Shown piece after piece: positions 1 to 8,026 of a DNA stretch of 64,000 nucleotides. The notes beneath the pieces are model-generated. The model was not told where the DNA came from and made no database searches. It saw nothing but the letters and a program-made list of their open reading frames with translations. Position numbers and translations under genes: made by a program. Each line of letters opens with the position of its first letter. Positions within the stretch are counted from its first letter, which is position 1. The stretch is from Moraxella ovis (lineage in GTDB: Bacteria; Pseudomonadota; Gammaproteobacteria; Pseudomonadales; Moraxellaceae), in contig NZ_UGPW01000001.1 in assembly GCF_900453105.1 (NCBI RefSeq), positions 558,001-622,000 of the forward strand, written 5' to 3'.

Positions 1-1425
1 GTGCGCGTCAATGGGTCGGACCAGAGCCTAAGAGCACCGAATCTAAGCGCAGGCGTGGGATTTAATGAGCAGTATCATAACCGCCAAATTGCCCTATGGT
101 CGCTACAGCAGATTAATGCGAACATGCCGCTCATCGATGACCCGTGGTCGGTGCAGGTACTGTATGCGATGACTGCTCAGATGAATGCATTGGTGCGGGC
201 TCAGCCCATCATTGCTGTACCACTCATCAATGATAATAACATCAATGCATTTGCTGTGCCGGGCGGTGTCATTGGCATGAATACGGGCACGGTGCTGGCG
301 GCAGGCGGCCTAGACGAGGTGGCGAGTGTGCTGGCGCATGAAGTGGCGCACCTAAGTCAGCGTCATTATGAACATCGCTCGGATAATGCCAAAAAGCTCA
401 TGGCGATACAGTTGGGAGGACTTATTGCGGCATTGGCAGCAAGTGCTGCTGGAGGGGATGCTGCGCTTGCTGTCATGGCGGGATCCCAGACGGCGAGCGC
501 AGAGAATGCCGCCGCGCACAGCCGAGAGCATGAGCGAGAGGCGGACAGGGTGGGGCAGCAGATTCTATCTGAAGCTGGATATGATGCGCGTGCCATGCCA
601 AGATTCTTTAATCAGCTTTATAGACAAGTATCTTTAAATCAATCAAAAAACGCCTTCTCGCCCAGCTTTATGCAGTCGCATCCATTTACGATGGAGCGAC
701 TCTCTGAAGCCAGCGCGCGTGCAGCAAATTATCCACGTGTGGCGATGAGCGAGAAGCAGGTTCAAGATAAGCTCTTTGATGAGCTTTATTGGCGCTTAAA
801 ATATCTATCCAAACAGGCAACCAGAGCTGACTTAACCGCGAACGCCAACCAGAGCGATGGCGCACGGCTCGCCCTTGTCATGCATCTGACAGATCACAAT
901 GAATATCAGGCGGCGCAGAGAGCGTTTGACCAAGGGGGTTTTGGCGAGTATGATGTATTACCGAGTATCGTACAGGCGCATTTGCACACCGCTCAGCATC
1001 ACTATGATAAGGCAGTATCCGCCTTAAGTCGGATTCATAATATCTATCCTGAGCGGCGAGATCTAAGGCTGTATCTGGCGCATAATCTGATTCATGATGG
1101 TCAAATCACTGAAGCGCTTGCGTTGATTCAGAGTCTAACGCATCAGAATGCGTATGATGTACAAGCGTGGCAATTGATTAGACAGGCATATGAACAAAAG
1201 GCGCATACAGATGCTGACGCTCGCACTAGGGATATATCCACCATTTATGCGCTACAGGCGCGATCACAGGTAGAACTATGGACCGGCAAATATCAAGGCG
1301 CGCTACAGTCGAATGCTCAGGCGATTAAGGTTGCTCAGAACCATCAGGATCTAAGTGCGCTCATCGGTATGCTTGATAAGGACAAAGAGACCATATTAAC
1401 CGCACGCGATTTTAAACCAAAATAA
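1..1425 (+). CDS. BepA/YfgC-like M48 family metalloprotease with C-terminal TPR-like region (5' end outside window)
   Basis: Periplasmic zinc metalloprotease of the M48 family, probably acting in quality control of outer-membrane protein assembly as BepA does. The zinc motif HEVAH is at about residues 113-117 and the third-ligand region HEREAD at about 177-182. Between them lies a small hydrophobic Ala/Gly-rich stretch typical of the family. The C-terminal half, roughly residues 280-470, is helical and TPR-like. The frame is open at base 1 and no signal peptide is visible, so the start shown is only the window edge and the true start lies upstream. The family assignment is firm; the precise BepA role is inferred from architecture. 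Confidence 0.85.
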   Translation: MRVNGSDQSLRAPNLSAGVGFNEQYHNRQIALWSLQQINANMPLIDDPWSVQVLYAMTAQMNALVRAQPIIAVPLINDNNINAFAVPGGVIGMNTGTVLAAGGLDEVASVLAHEVAHLSQRHYEHRSDNAKKLMAIQLGGLIAALAASAAGGDAALAVMAGSQTASAENAAAHSREHEREADRVGQQILSEAGYDARAMPRFFNQLYRQVSLNQSKNAFSPSFMQSHPFTMERLSEASARAANYPRVAMSEKQVQDKLFDELYWRLKYLSKQATRADLTANANQSDGARLALVMHLTDHNEYQAAQRAFDQGGFGEYDVLPSIVQAHLHTAQHHYDKAVSALSRIHNIYPERRDLRLYLAHNLIHDGQITEALALIQSLTHQNAYDVQAWQLIRQAYEQKAHTDADARTRDISTIYALQARSQVELWTGKYQGALQSNAQAIKVAQNHQDLSALIGMLDKDKETILTARDFKPK

Positions 1426-1435
1426 ACTTAATGAT

Positions 1436-1464
1436 AAAAGACCCATGATATTCATGAGTCTTTA
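1436..1464. terminator. Bidirectional terminator between the M48 protease gene and yqeY
   Basis: Arms AAAGACCCATGA and TCATGAGTCTTT flank a short TAT loop, with one mismatch. A/T tracts on both sides suit the two convergent genes. Confidence 0.7.
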
Positions 1465-1487
1465 TTGATTGAGCTTGCAAGGTGTGA

Positions 1488-1934
1488 TTAGGCGGTCAGT
1501 GCTTTTTTGACAAGTCCTGAGATGACAGCAGGGTCGGCTTGTCCAGCGGTCTTGTCTTTAACCGCGTTCATCACACGCCCCATGTCCTTCATGCCAGACG
1601 CGCCAAGCTCACCGATGGTCTCATTGATGATGGCAAGGATTTTGTCATCAGATAACTGCTCAGGCAGAAATGCAGAAATCACGTCAATCTCAAACTGCTC
1701 TTTTTGCGCCAAATCATCACGCCCATTGGCGGTGTAAATGCCTAGAGATTCTTGGCGTTGTTTGATTTGCTTTTGTAAGATTGCCAGTACATCTTTATCA
1801 TCAAGCTTAGTCTGTCCGTCAATCTCGACTTGCTTGATGACGGCTTGGACGTTGCGCAGCACTTTGACTTGCTCCATGTTTTTGGCTTTCATAGCAGTCT
1901 TGATGCTGTCGGTTAAGGTTGCTTTTAAGGTCAT
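1488..1934 (-). CDS. yqeY: GatB/YqeY domain protein
   Basis: Small soluble protein of 148 residues made entirely of the YqeY fold, related to the tRNA-binding tail of GatB amidotransferase. Family hallmarks seen are a Lys-rich N-terminal helix, the segment KQIKQRQES, an FLPEQL motif near the middle and GMKDMGRVM near residues 115-123. The ATG at 1934 is preceded by GGAGA on the minus strand. It is convergent with the M48 protease gene across a shared terminator. The cellular role of YqeY proteins is not well defined; a link to tRNA handling is a family-level expectation. Confidence 0.9.
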   Translation of the reverse strand: MTLKATLTDSIKTAMKAKNMEQVKVLRNVQAVIKQVEIDGQTKLDDKDVLAILQKQIKQRQESLGIYTANGRDDLAQKEQFEIDVISAFLPEQLSDDKILAIINETIGELGASGMKDMGRVMNAVKDKTAGQADPAVISGLVKKALTA

Positions 1935-1975
1935 GTTTGTCTCCGGTTTTCTTTAGTTTACAGGATTGTTCTAAA

Positions 1976-2803
1976 TCATTTGCTTAATTCAAGCAGTCTA
2001 TCATACACTGCGCTTTTTTTAATACCCAATACATCCGCCACGATTGCACTTGCTTTTTTTGGTGGTAATTCTTTAGCAATGGCAAGTAGCCATTCATCAT
2101 AATCCGCTTTTTGTTCTTTTTGGGTATTACCTGCCACAACCAGCACAATCTCGCCACGTTGTTGGTTGGGGTCATTCTTTATAAATTCTAATAAATCAGC
2201 CAGCGGTAATTTTTTTATCGTCTCAAAGGCTTTGCTAATCTCACGGCACAACGTGGCTTCTCGCTCACTGCCAAACACGTCCGCCATGTCGGATAGGCAG
2301 TCTGTGATGCGGTGCGGTGCTTCATAAAAAATCAGCGTCTCAGTATGAGCTTGATATGCCTTTAAGGCTTCTATCCGCCCATGTTGTTTGGCGGGCAAAA
2401 ACCCCACAAAACTAAACTTATCAGACGGCAAACCCGACACAGACAACGCCCCGATGACCGCACACGCCCCGACAATCGGCACAACGGTGATGCTCTCATC
2501 ATGACACGCCTTCACCAGTCGATAACCAGGGTCAGAGATAAGCGGTGTGCCAGCGTCCGAAATCAGAGCAACTGATTGACCGCTTTGCAATCGCTCGACC
2601 AGTCGTGCCGTCTGTGTGTCGGCATTATGCTCATGATAGGCGGTGGTGGGCGTGGCTATGTTAAAAAAACTTAATAATTTACCGCTGGTGCGAGTGTCTT
2701 CGCAGGCGATTACGTCCACAGATTTTAGGGTGTCAATCGCCCTTGCCGTCATGTCGTTTAGATTGCCAATGGGGGTGGCAACGATATATAAAATGCCTGT
2801 CAT
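1976..2803 (-). CDS. rsmI: 16S rRNA (cytidine(1402)-2'-O)-methyltransferase RsmI
   Basis: SAM-dependent tetrapyrrole-methylase-fold enzyme that 2'-O-methylates C1402 in the decoding centre of 16S rRNA. Recognised from the N-terminal YIVATPIGNL motif, ACEDTRTS at about residues 34-41, the SDAGTPLISDPGY loop at about 92-104 and the late EAPHR motif. The 275-residue length is normal. It lies just upstream of yqeY on the same strand, but the 40-base gap suggests no tight coupling. Its base composition resembles engB, serS, tkt, trpBA and dxs more than the pil genes. Confidence 0.95.
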   Translation of the reverse strand: MTGILYIVATPIGNLNDMTARAIDTLKSVDVIACEDTRTSGKLLSFFNIATPTTAYHEHNADTQTARLVERLQSGQSVALISDAGTPLISDPGYRLVKACHDESITVVPIVGACAVIGALSVSGLPSDKFSFVGFLPAKQHGRIEALKAYQAHTETLIFYEAPHRITDCLSDMADVFGSEREATLCREISKAFETIKKLPLADLLEFIKNDPNQQRGEIVLVVAGNTQKEQKADYDEWLLAIAKELPPKKASAIVADVLGIKKSAVYDRLLELSK

Positions 2804-2882
2804 TTTTGCCTTTGTAATTTAAATAATGAGTGTTAATTTTATTTGGGCGAATGTGATTTCCCCTACAATAATTCACAAATTT

Positions 2883-3587
2883 TTAATTATCATTGTTTAA
2901 TTCTGTATTATCCGATTTATCATTTTCTAAATTTATATTTTCTAAATCTACATTATCCAAATTCAAATCCTCGCCCAAATGTAGCCAATTGCCCAATACG
3001 TCCGCCAATTCATCAAGCCCTTCTTTATTTAATGCCGAAAACAGCTGAATGGAAAATGGCAAGTCTAAGGCTTGCAGTTGTTTTTTGGTTTGCAAAAGAG
3101 CGGTTTTTTGAGCCCCACGTTTTAATTTATCCGCTTTGGTTAATAATACATGAACGGGCAAGTCGCCGTCCTTTGCCCAATGGAGCATTTGCTCATCAAA
3201 ATACTTCAACGGGTGGCGAATGTCGGTGAGCAAAATTAGCCCCGTCAGACTTTCACGATGAACAAGGTAATTTTCAAGCTCTTTTTGCCATTTGATTTTC
3301 ATCGCTTCTGGCACTTGGGCGTAACCATAGCCCGGCAAATCCACGATACGACTATGTTCTGAGCCGACATTAAAAAAATTAATCATTTGCGTCCGCCCTG
3401 GGGTTTTGGAAGAGCGGGCGAGCTGTTTTTGGTGGGTGATGGTGTTGATGGCGGACGATTTACCTGCGTTTGACCGCCCTGCAAATGCCACTTCAAAGCC
3501 TGTATCAGGCGGGCAGAGTTTTAGGGTGGGGGCGGAGAGTGAAAAGGCGGTTTGGCGGATGATTTTTTGGTAGTCGGTGGTGGTCAT
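2883..3587 (-). CDS. engB: Ribosome biogenesis GTP-binding protein EngB/YsxC with an Asn/Asp-rich tail
   Basis: GTPase of the TrmE-Era-EngA-YihA group needed for 50S subunit assembly. From the ATG at 3587 the protein is 234 residues, with G1 GRSNAGKSS at about 37-45, a DLPGYG G3 motif and LTKADK as G4. A longer reading to 3638 adds 17 hydrophobic residues not expected in this cytosolic family, so the internal ATG is preferred although its Shine-Dalgarno match is weak. The last roughly 30 residues are a low-complexity Asn/Asp/Glu/Leu tail that is unusual for EngB. Confidence 0.92.
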   Translation of the reverse strand: MTTTDYQKIIRQTAFSLSAPTLKLCPPDTGFEVAFAGRSNAGKSSAINTITHQKQLARSSKTPGRTQMINFFNVGSEHSRIVDLPGYGYAQVPEAMKIKWQKELENYLVHRESLTGLILLTDIRHPLKYFDEQMLHWAKDGDLPVHVLLTKADKLKRGAQKTALLQTKKQLQALDLPFSIQLFSALNKEGLDELADVLGNWLHLGEDLNLDNVDLENINLENDKSDNTELNNDN

Positions 3588-3933
3588 GATGTCAAATATA
3601 ACTGCTAAAATGATAAAATAGTGTATCATGAAAGCCATAAAATAGCGATAATAAAAGGCGTGGATGTGTCTTTAAGCCCAATAATTAAAGGCTTGCAAAT
3701 CATAATCTAGTAAAGTTGTTGCTGGCCTGTTTTGGTGGTAAATGTGGTTTGTGTTATTATCAGGCCCCAAACTTTATGTTCAGGTACATTGACATAAGAT
3801 GGGTAATTGCCAACGAGCACTCATGAAAACCCAGCCTGATAATAAATCTCAATCCTAATAGTTACCAAATTCGCCTTGAAACTTGGCAAAAAACTCGCAT
3901 AATATGCCATAGACATTCTAATTGGGAGTGGTT
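3588..3933. other. Intergenic region between engB and the cytochrome c5-like gene
   Basis: About 345 bases with no convincing open frame. It must carry the divergent promoters for engB (left) and the cytochrome gene (right); only the latter could be picked out, near 3876-3903. No RNA gene or repeat was recognised. Confidence 0.5.
3876..3903 (+). promoter_or_regulatory. Candidate sigma-70 promoter for the cytochrome c5-like gene
   Basis: TTGAAA at 3876-3881, a 16-base spacer and CATAAT at 3898-3903, about 30 bases upstream of the start codon. Confidence 0.5.
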
Positions 3934-4230
3934 ATGTTAAAGTTATTTAAAATTGGTCTGGCAGGTCTAATTCTTGCCACCGCAACCGTAAGCCATGCCG
4001 ACATTACTGATACTTATAATAAGACTTGTGGCACCTGCCATGACAGTGGTGCGCTAAACGCCCCAAAAAAAGGCGATGTGGCTACTTGGAATAAGCTAAA
4101 ATCCGAAAAAGGCATGAGTGCACTTGTCAAATCCACCAGACAAGGCATGCCAAGAATGCCTGCGATGGGCTTATGCCAAAAATGCACCAATGACGACTTC
4201 GAAAAATTAATCGAGCATATGGTGAAATAG
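3934..4230 (+). CDS. Cytochrome c5-like monohaem c-type cytochrome
   Basis: Small secreted electron carrier of 98 residues. An N-terminal signal peptide ends near the AHAD junction, around residue 22. One haem site, CGTCH, lies at residues 32-36, Met residues near 72-78 are candidate axial ligands, and an extra CQKC pair sits at 81-84. That second Cys pair is a hallmark of the c5 class. The ATG at 3934 is chosen because GGGAG at 3924-3928 is well placed; the alternative TTG at 3922 is not supported. It probably passes electrons between bc1 or quinol complexes and terminal oxidases. Confidence 0.85.
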   Translation: MLKLFKIGLAGLILATATVSHADITDTYNKTCGTCHDSGALNAPKKGDVATWNKLKSEKGMSALVKSTRQGMPRMPAMGLCQKCTNDDFEKLIEHMVK

Positions 4231-4400
4231 TTAATTCTATTGGCTGGCTAAGATTTTTATCGATGGATTGGTAAAATAAGCCAAACTGCATTGAAATTAT
4301 AAAATCTATGGATAATTTGGCGGACATTTTTATAAAAAACAAAAAAATGAAAAAAATGTTACCAAAACCACAATTTTTGTAGGAAAATTTAGTGAAGTCT

Positions 4401-4409
4401 TGCTATAAT
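4401..4409 (+). promoter_or_regulatory. Extended -10 promoter upstream of the cytochrome c4 gene
   Basis: TGCTATAAT is an extended -10 element about 115 bases before the c4 start codon. No good -35 lies at 16-18 bases. The surrounding 4231-4524 stretch has no gene; it is AT-rich leader and promoter sequence. Confidence 0.45.
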
Positions 4410-4524
4410 AGCAGCCATTCTGGAAAAGTATTTTTCTTGAAGCCATATTAGTATTTTATTTTTGAGTTATTTTGAACAAAACCCAAGACTTGGGATGATT
4501 CCCAGTAGTTAGTAGGAAATTGTT

Positions 4525-5214
4525 ATGAAACCTGCCAATAAAGCCACTTTCGCCAAACTTGTTCTTGCTGCAGGCTTTGGTATTGCCAGCATGACCGCTA
4601 GCGCAGTTACTGTACCAAGCTATGACATCGAAGCAGGCAAAAAAATCGTTGATGCCAACTGTGCTGCTTGTCACGGTGCTAACGGTGTTTCGGTTGCACC
4701 AGCTCAGCCAAACCTTGGTGGTCAGAACATCAAATATCTATATAAGCAACTGGTTGATTTTAAGACCAAAGCACGTCGTAACGGTGTCATGGAAGCACAG
4801 CTTGTGGGTCTAACTCAGCAAGATTTGGCTGATGTGGCAGGTTATTATGCTGCACAAACACCATGGACACCGGGTTATGGCAATAAGGCAACCTACGCTG
4901 CCGCTCAAAAACTATACCTAGGTGGTGATAAGAGCCGTGGCATCATCCCATGTGCAGGCTGTCACGATCCTAAAGGTACTGGTAACGAATGGGCTGCATT
5001 CCCACGTCTAGGAGGTCAGCACGCTACTTACCTAGCCACTCAGCTGAAGATGTTCCGTGCCGCAGGCCGTGAAGATGAAGGTGTTATGGCGGAGCAAGTA
5101 CGTACCAATGACAGCGCCAAAAAAGGCGAAAAAGGTATGATGCAGATGGTTGCAGCCAAACTGTCTGATAAAGACATCAAGATTCTATCTGAATTCTTGT
5201 CAGCGGTTCACTAA
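4525..5214 (+). CDS. Dihaem cytochrome c4
   Basis: Periplasmic electron carrier with two homologous cytochrome domains. A signal peptide covers residues 1 to about 27 (cleavage near ASA). Haem sites are CAACH at 46-50 and CAGCH at 143-147. The GVSVAPAQPNLGGQ and AAFPRLGGQH segments repeat in each half, as in the c4 family. At 229 residues it is full length. It follows the c5-like gene on the same strand but has its own promoter, so it need not be co-transcribed. In gammaproteobacteria c4 commonly feeds cbb3-type oxidases; that link is inferred here. Confidence 0.93.
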   Translation: MKPANKATFAKLVLAAGFGIASMTASAVTVPSYDIEAGKKIVDANCAACHGANGVSVAPAQPNLGGQNIKYLYKQLVDFKTKARRNGVMEAQLVGLTQQDLADVAGYYAAQTPWTPGYGNKATYAAAQKLYLGGDKSRGIIPCAGCHDPKGTGNEWAAFPRLGGQHATYLATQLKMFRAAGREDEGVMAEQVRTNDSAKKGEKGMMQMVAAKLSDKDIKILSEFLSAVH

Positions 5215-5228
5215 TCATATCGCATAAC

Positions 5229-5253
5229 AAAAAGCCCCTTAGTGGGGTTTTTT
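5229..5253 (+). terminator. Rho-independent terminator after cytochrome c4
   Basis: Short GC stem CCCC/GGGG with a small loop, flanked by AAAAA and a T6 run. Confidence 0.8.
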
Positions 5254-5322
5254 GCTGCCTGCTGATTTCTTGTTTATGGTACAATACAGCATTTAAAGAT
5301 AAATCCATCTTAAGGTAGAACC

Positions 5323-6417
5323 ATGTTTCATAGATATACCGTCTTTTTTGTGGCGTGTGCATTGCCGCTGTTGTTTGCACAGCAATTAGCACCGAATATG
5401 GCGCGAGAACTGGATTTTTGGTTGATATGGGTGATTGCCATGACGCTTGTCGGGTTGCCCATCCTATTTGCAGAATTCGCCTTATCAGCGCGCAGCGCAG
5501 ATGCGCCATGGCTTGGCATGCAGAAACTGACGCGTGAGGCGGATGTGTCTGTGGTTTGGCGTGTGTTTGCAGGTCTGTCTGTGTTGGTGTCTATCTTAAT
5601 TGCTGCTAACATCACGTCGCGTGTGGCGATGGGCTTTGAAGCGCAGCTGCCAAATATTGCTCAGAATGTTGATGTGCCAAGCATGGGCATGAGTGCTGCC
5701 TTGATGGTGGTTGTGCTTATTTTAAACTTACTAAGAGCAAAGCTTCTACCTGTCGGATTACTGCTTATTTTTGCAGGTTCTTTGATCTCTTTATTCGATG
5801 GTGGGCTGACCAGTGGCGTGAGTGTGCCTGTATTAACAGAAGTGACCCCAGGAGAGTGGGGGCGTGCCGTGTTGCTTGCGCTGCTGTCTGTGGGTGTGGG
5901 CACAGGTCTTTATTGGTTTGGCAGTCAAGGCACGGCCAGCCAAGTCATGCAAGCAAAAAAATCCTTAACAGGACTGATCTTGCCAATATGGTTCACTCAG
6001 CTGATTTTTGGCTCGTTGGCACTGCTGGTGGGCAGTTCGATGGTGACGCCACTATCGTTTGTAGTAACTGGCGTAGGCATGCTGTTGATTGCTGCGTTCT
6101 TGCTGTCTTATGCAGGGCTTCAGCTGGTGGCGCGTTTTGGTCTGCTATTTGGTAGTTTGATCTTGCTCGTGCTTGCAGTGTTATTTAGTCCTTTGCCGTC
6201 TGGCGTGTTGTTGATTGTATTGGCGGTGATTAGTCTGGTGGCGGTGTTCGTTCTTGCTGTGTTTGCAGGATTTGTGATGAAAATTAGCCATTTGCGAAAG
6301 ACGCTGAACTTTGGCAGCGAGGCGCGCTATAATATCTGGCGTGTGTTGGTGCGCATCCTTGTGCCGATCGTGCTGATCTCTGCGCTTGTTGGTCTGTTGA
6401 TTGAGTATTTGGCGTGA
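5323..6417 (+). CDS. Multi-spanning membrane protein, divergent NSS (SNF)-family-like transporter
   Basis: Very hydrophobic 364-residue protein with about ten membrane segments. GLPILFAEFALS at about residues 45-56 and the C-terminal pattern ISHLRKTLNFGSEARYNIWR resemble bacterial neurotransmitter:sodium symporters. It is about 80-100 residues shorter than usual and lacks the conserved first-helix GNIWRFPY-type motif that binds sodium and substrate, so transport function is doubtful. Its stop overlaps the GTG start of rnfH, so the two are translationally linked. Family placement is by partial motif resemblance only; the substrate is unknown. Confidence 0.6.
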   Translation: MFHRYTVFFVACALPLLFAQQLAPNMARELDFWLIWVIAMTLVGLPILFAEFALSARSADAPWLGMQKLTREADVSVVWRVFAGLSVLVSILIAANITSRVAMGFEAQLPNIAQNVDVPSMGMSAALMVVVLILNLLRAKLLPVGLLLIFAGSLISLFDGGLTSGVSVPVLTEVTPGEWGRAVLLALLSVGVGTGLYWFGSQGTASQVMQAKKSLTGLILPIWFTQLIFGSLALLVGSSMVTPLSFVVTGVGMLLIAAFLLSYAGLQLVARFGLLFGSLILLVLAVLFSPLPSGVLLIVLAVISLVAVFVLAVFAGFVMKISHLRKTLNFGSEARYNIWRVLVRILVPIVLISALVGLLIEYLA

Positions 6418-6755
6418 TTGATATTGCCATTGCTTATGTAGCGCTTGATGGTAAGCAGTATTATGAGGAGCTTAGCGTGCTTGATGGCACAACCATTTAT
6501 CAAGCGATTGAGAGAAGCGGGTGGTTTGAGCTGCCTGAACTGGCTGATTTTAAGGTGTGGTGCGCCAATAACCATACGCAAGACCCCAATCATCGGGCAT
6601 GGTATGTGGGCATCTACAGCCAAAAACAAAAGCTTGATGCCATCGTGCAACAAGGTGATCGTATTGAGATTTATCGATCATTGTCGCATGACCCAATGTC
6701 AAGGCGCAAAAACCGCTCAAAATCACTCATGAAGTCTAAATCACCCAAGATGTAA
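6414..6755 (+). CDS. rnfH: RnfH family ubiquitin-fold protein
   Basis: Small protein of the RnfH/UPF0125 family with a ubiquitin-like fold; the role is not settled. Recognised from the N-terminal IAIAYVALDGKQYYEELSV strand region, the KVWCANNHTQD segment and GDRIEIYRSLSHDPMSRRK near the C-terminus, which is nearly diagnostic. The start is a GTG overlapping the stop of the preceding membrane protein by 4 bases. The Lys-rich tail is normal. In many gammaproteobacteria rnfH sits beside bamE and fur, as here. Confidence 0.88.
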   Translation: MIDIAIAYVALDGKQYYEELSVLDGTTIYQAIERSGWFELPELADFKVWCANNHTQDPNHRAWYVGIYSQKQKLDAIVQQGDRIEIYRSLSHDPMSRRKNRSKSLMKSKSPKM

Positions 6756-6762
6756 GGGTAAT

Positions 6763-6794
6763 AAAAAAGCACGCAATGATTGGCGTGCTTTTTT
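6763..6794. terminator. Bidirectional terminator between rnfH and bamE
   Basis: Perfect 12-base arms (AAAAAAGCACGC and GCGTGCTTTTTT) with an 8-base loop, placed between convergent genes. Confidence 0.88.
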
Positions 6795-6812
6795 GTGTTT
6801 TAGAATTTGCAA

Positions 6813-7172
6813 TTATTTTTTGGCAGGCAAGCTGTCGCGTCCATCGATGCGCACCACGCGACCGTTCTCAAAATAAACGCTCATGTATTGGCTGGCGTTT
6901 TTAACGTTTGGTTTGCCTTGGCGCTTACCGTCTGTACCTGCGGTGTAATCATAAACATAATCCCAACGGTTTGGGTTTAGTGTATCGCGCACCGCAGGAC
7001 TACCTGCCAAATACAGCACCTGATCGGCAGTCATGCCCACTTGCAGTTGTGCAGCTTTTTCTTGGGTGATGGGCGTACCTTGAGGTAGATCAATGGTATA
7101 AACGCGAAAAATGCCACAGCCGGACAATGCCAAAACCGATGATAGACTTAGGATTGCTAGAATGTTTTTCAT
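6813..7172 (-). CDS. bamE: Outer membrane protein assembly factor BamE (SmpA/OmlA) lipoprotein
   Basis: Lipoprotein subunit of the BAM complex that folds beta-barrel proteins into the outer membrane. A signal peptide with lipobox LSGC gives Cys19 as the lipidated residue. The body carries LQVGMTADQVLYLAGSP, typical of the SmpA/OmlA domain, then a DYVYDY strand and YFENGRVVRIDG. Length of 119 residues is typical. It is transcribed divergently from fur across a roughly 320-base spacer. Confidence 0.95.
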   Translation of the reverse strand: MKNILAILSLSSVLALSGCGIFRVYTIDLPQGTPITQEKAAQLQVGMTADQVLYLAGSPAVRDTLNPNRWDYVYDYTAGTDGKRQGKPNVKNASQYMSVYFENGRVVRIDGRDSLPAKK

Positions 7173-7490
7173 GATGTTGTCTCTATAATGCTGTCTTTTA
7201 ATGACGCTAAAAGTATAAAATTTTTAACATATTAAACGCAACTCATCAAATATGCAAGTTTTTATTGCTTAAGATAGTCTTTGTTCTGTTGGTCAAGCAA
7301 TAAGCATACAGGATTAATTTGGTTTAATTAATATGAAAGTTGAGTTATTTTATTGGGAATTTGACATTTTTGGGTGTAATTTTAACAAAAATATGATAAA
7401 GTATGCTTAAATATAATTGTAATTGATTATCATATGATAATTGCAAAGTTGTCGACATTTGATAAAATCAATCATTAAAAGGTTTTGATT
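7173..7490. other. Divergent bamE/fur regulatory region
   Basis: AT-rich spacer with no open frame of interest. It holds the presumed bamE promoter on the left and the fur promoter plus Fur-like palindrome on the right. A TATAAT at 7412-7417 lacks a convincing -35. Confidence 0.6.
7426..7441. promoter_or_regulatory. Fur-box-like palindrome upstream of fur
   Basis: ATTATCATATGATAAT is a perfect 16-base palindrome built from the ATTATC/GATAAT halves typical of Fur operators. It lies about 50 bases before the fur start codon and just downstream of a possible -10, which suggests autoregulation. Confidence 0.7.
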
Positions 7491-7925
7491 ATGGCATTTA
7501 CTAACAAAGATCTACGAAAAGCAGGGCTTAAAGTCACACTTCCACGTATTAAGATTCTTGAGTTGCTTGAGACAGCTGAGCATCATCACATGAGTGCTGA
7601 AGATGTGTATCGTGCCCTGGCATCTCAAGGCGAGGATGTAGGCTTGGCGACCGTTTATCGCGTATTGACGCAGTTTGAGCAGGCGGGCATTGTTGAACGT
7701 CATAACTTTGAGAATAACTTATCGGTCTTTGAAATCGTTCAAGAAGATCACCACGACCATCTGGTATGTGATGTGTGCGGTAAGATTGTCGAGTTTAACA
7801 ATCAGGTCATCGAAGATGAGCAGTTCCGCGTAGCAGAAGAGCATGGCTTTAAGCTGTCAGCACATTCTTTGGTGTTGCACGGCGTGTGCAGTGACGAAGA
7901 ATGTCAAAAAACTTTAGAGAATTAA
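7491..7925 (+). CDS. fur: Ferric uptake regulator Fur
   Basis: Iron-responsive repressor. The N-terminal winged helix is recognisable from LKVTLPRIKILELLE, HMSAEDVYRAL and the recognition helix VGLATVYRVLTQFEQAG. The C-terminal dimerisation and metal domain has HHDHLVCDVCGK and a CSDEEC pair for structural zinc. The start is set at the ATG at 7491 because AAAAGG at 7477-7482 is well spaced, giving 144 residues. A Fur-like palindrome upstream suggests autoregulation, and Fur is the probable regulator of the Slam/lbp genes in this window. Confidence 0.97.
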   Translation: MAFTNKDLRKAGLKVTLPRIKILELLETAEHHHMSAEDVYRALASQGEDVGLATVYRVLTQFEQAGIVERHNFENNLSVFEIVQEDHHDHLVCDVCGKIVEFNNQVIEDEQFRVAEEHGFKLSAHSLVLHGVCSDEECQKTLEN

Positions 7926-7978
7926 AATACCGCCCTTAGTGCGATTTTGATTCATTCTAAAAGTATTGAAATTTCATA

Positions 7979-8011
7979 AAAACAGCTTGATGTTATCGAG
8001 CTGTTTTTTAT
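7979..8011. terminator. Terminator between fur and pilT
   Basis: AAAACAGCT and AGCTGTTTT arms with a T-rich tail between convergent genes. Confidence 0.75.
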
Positions 8012-8026
8012 TGGCGATTAGCTGAG

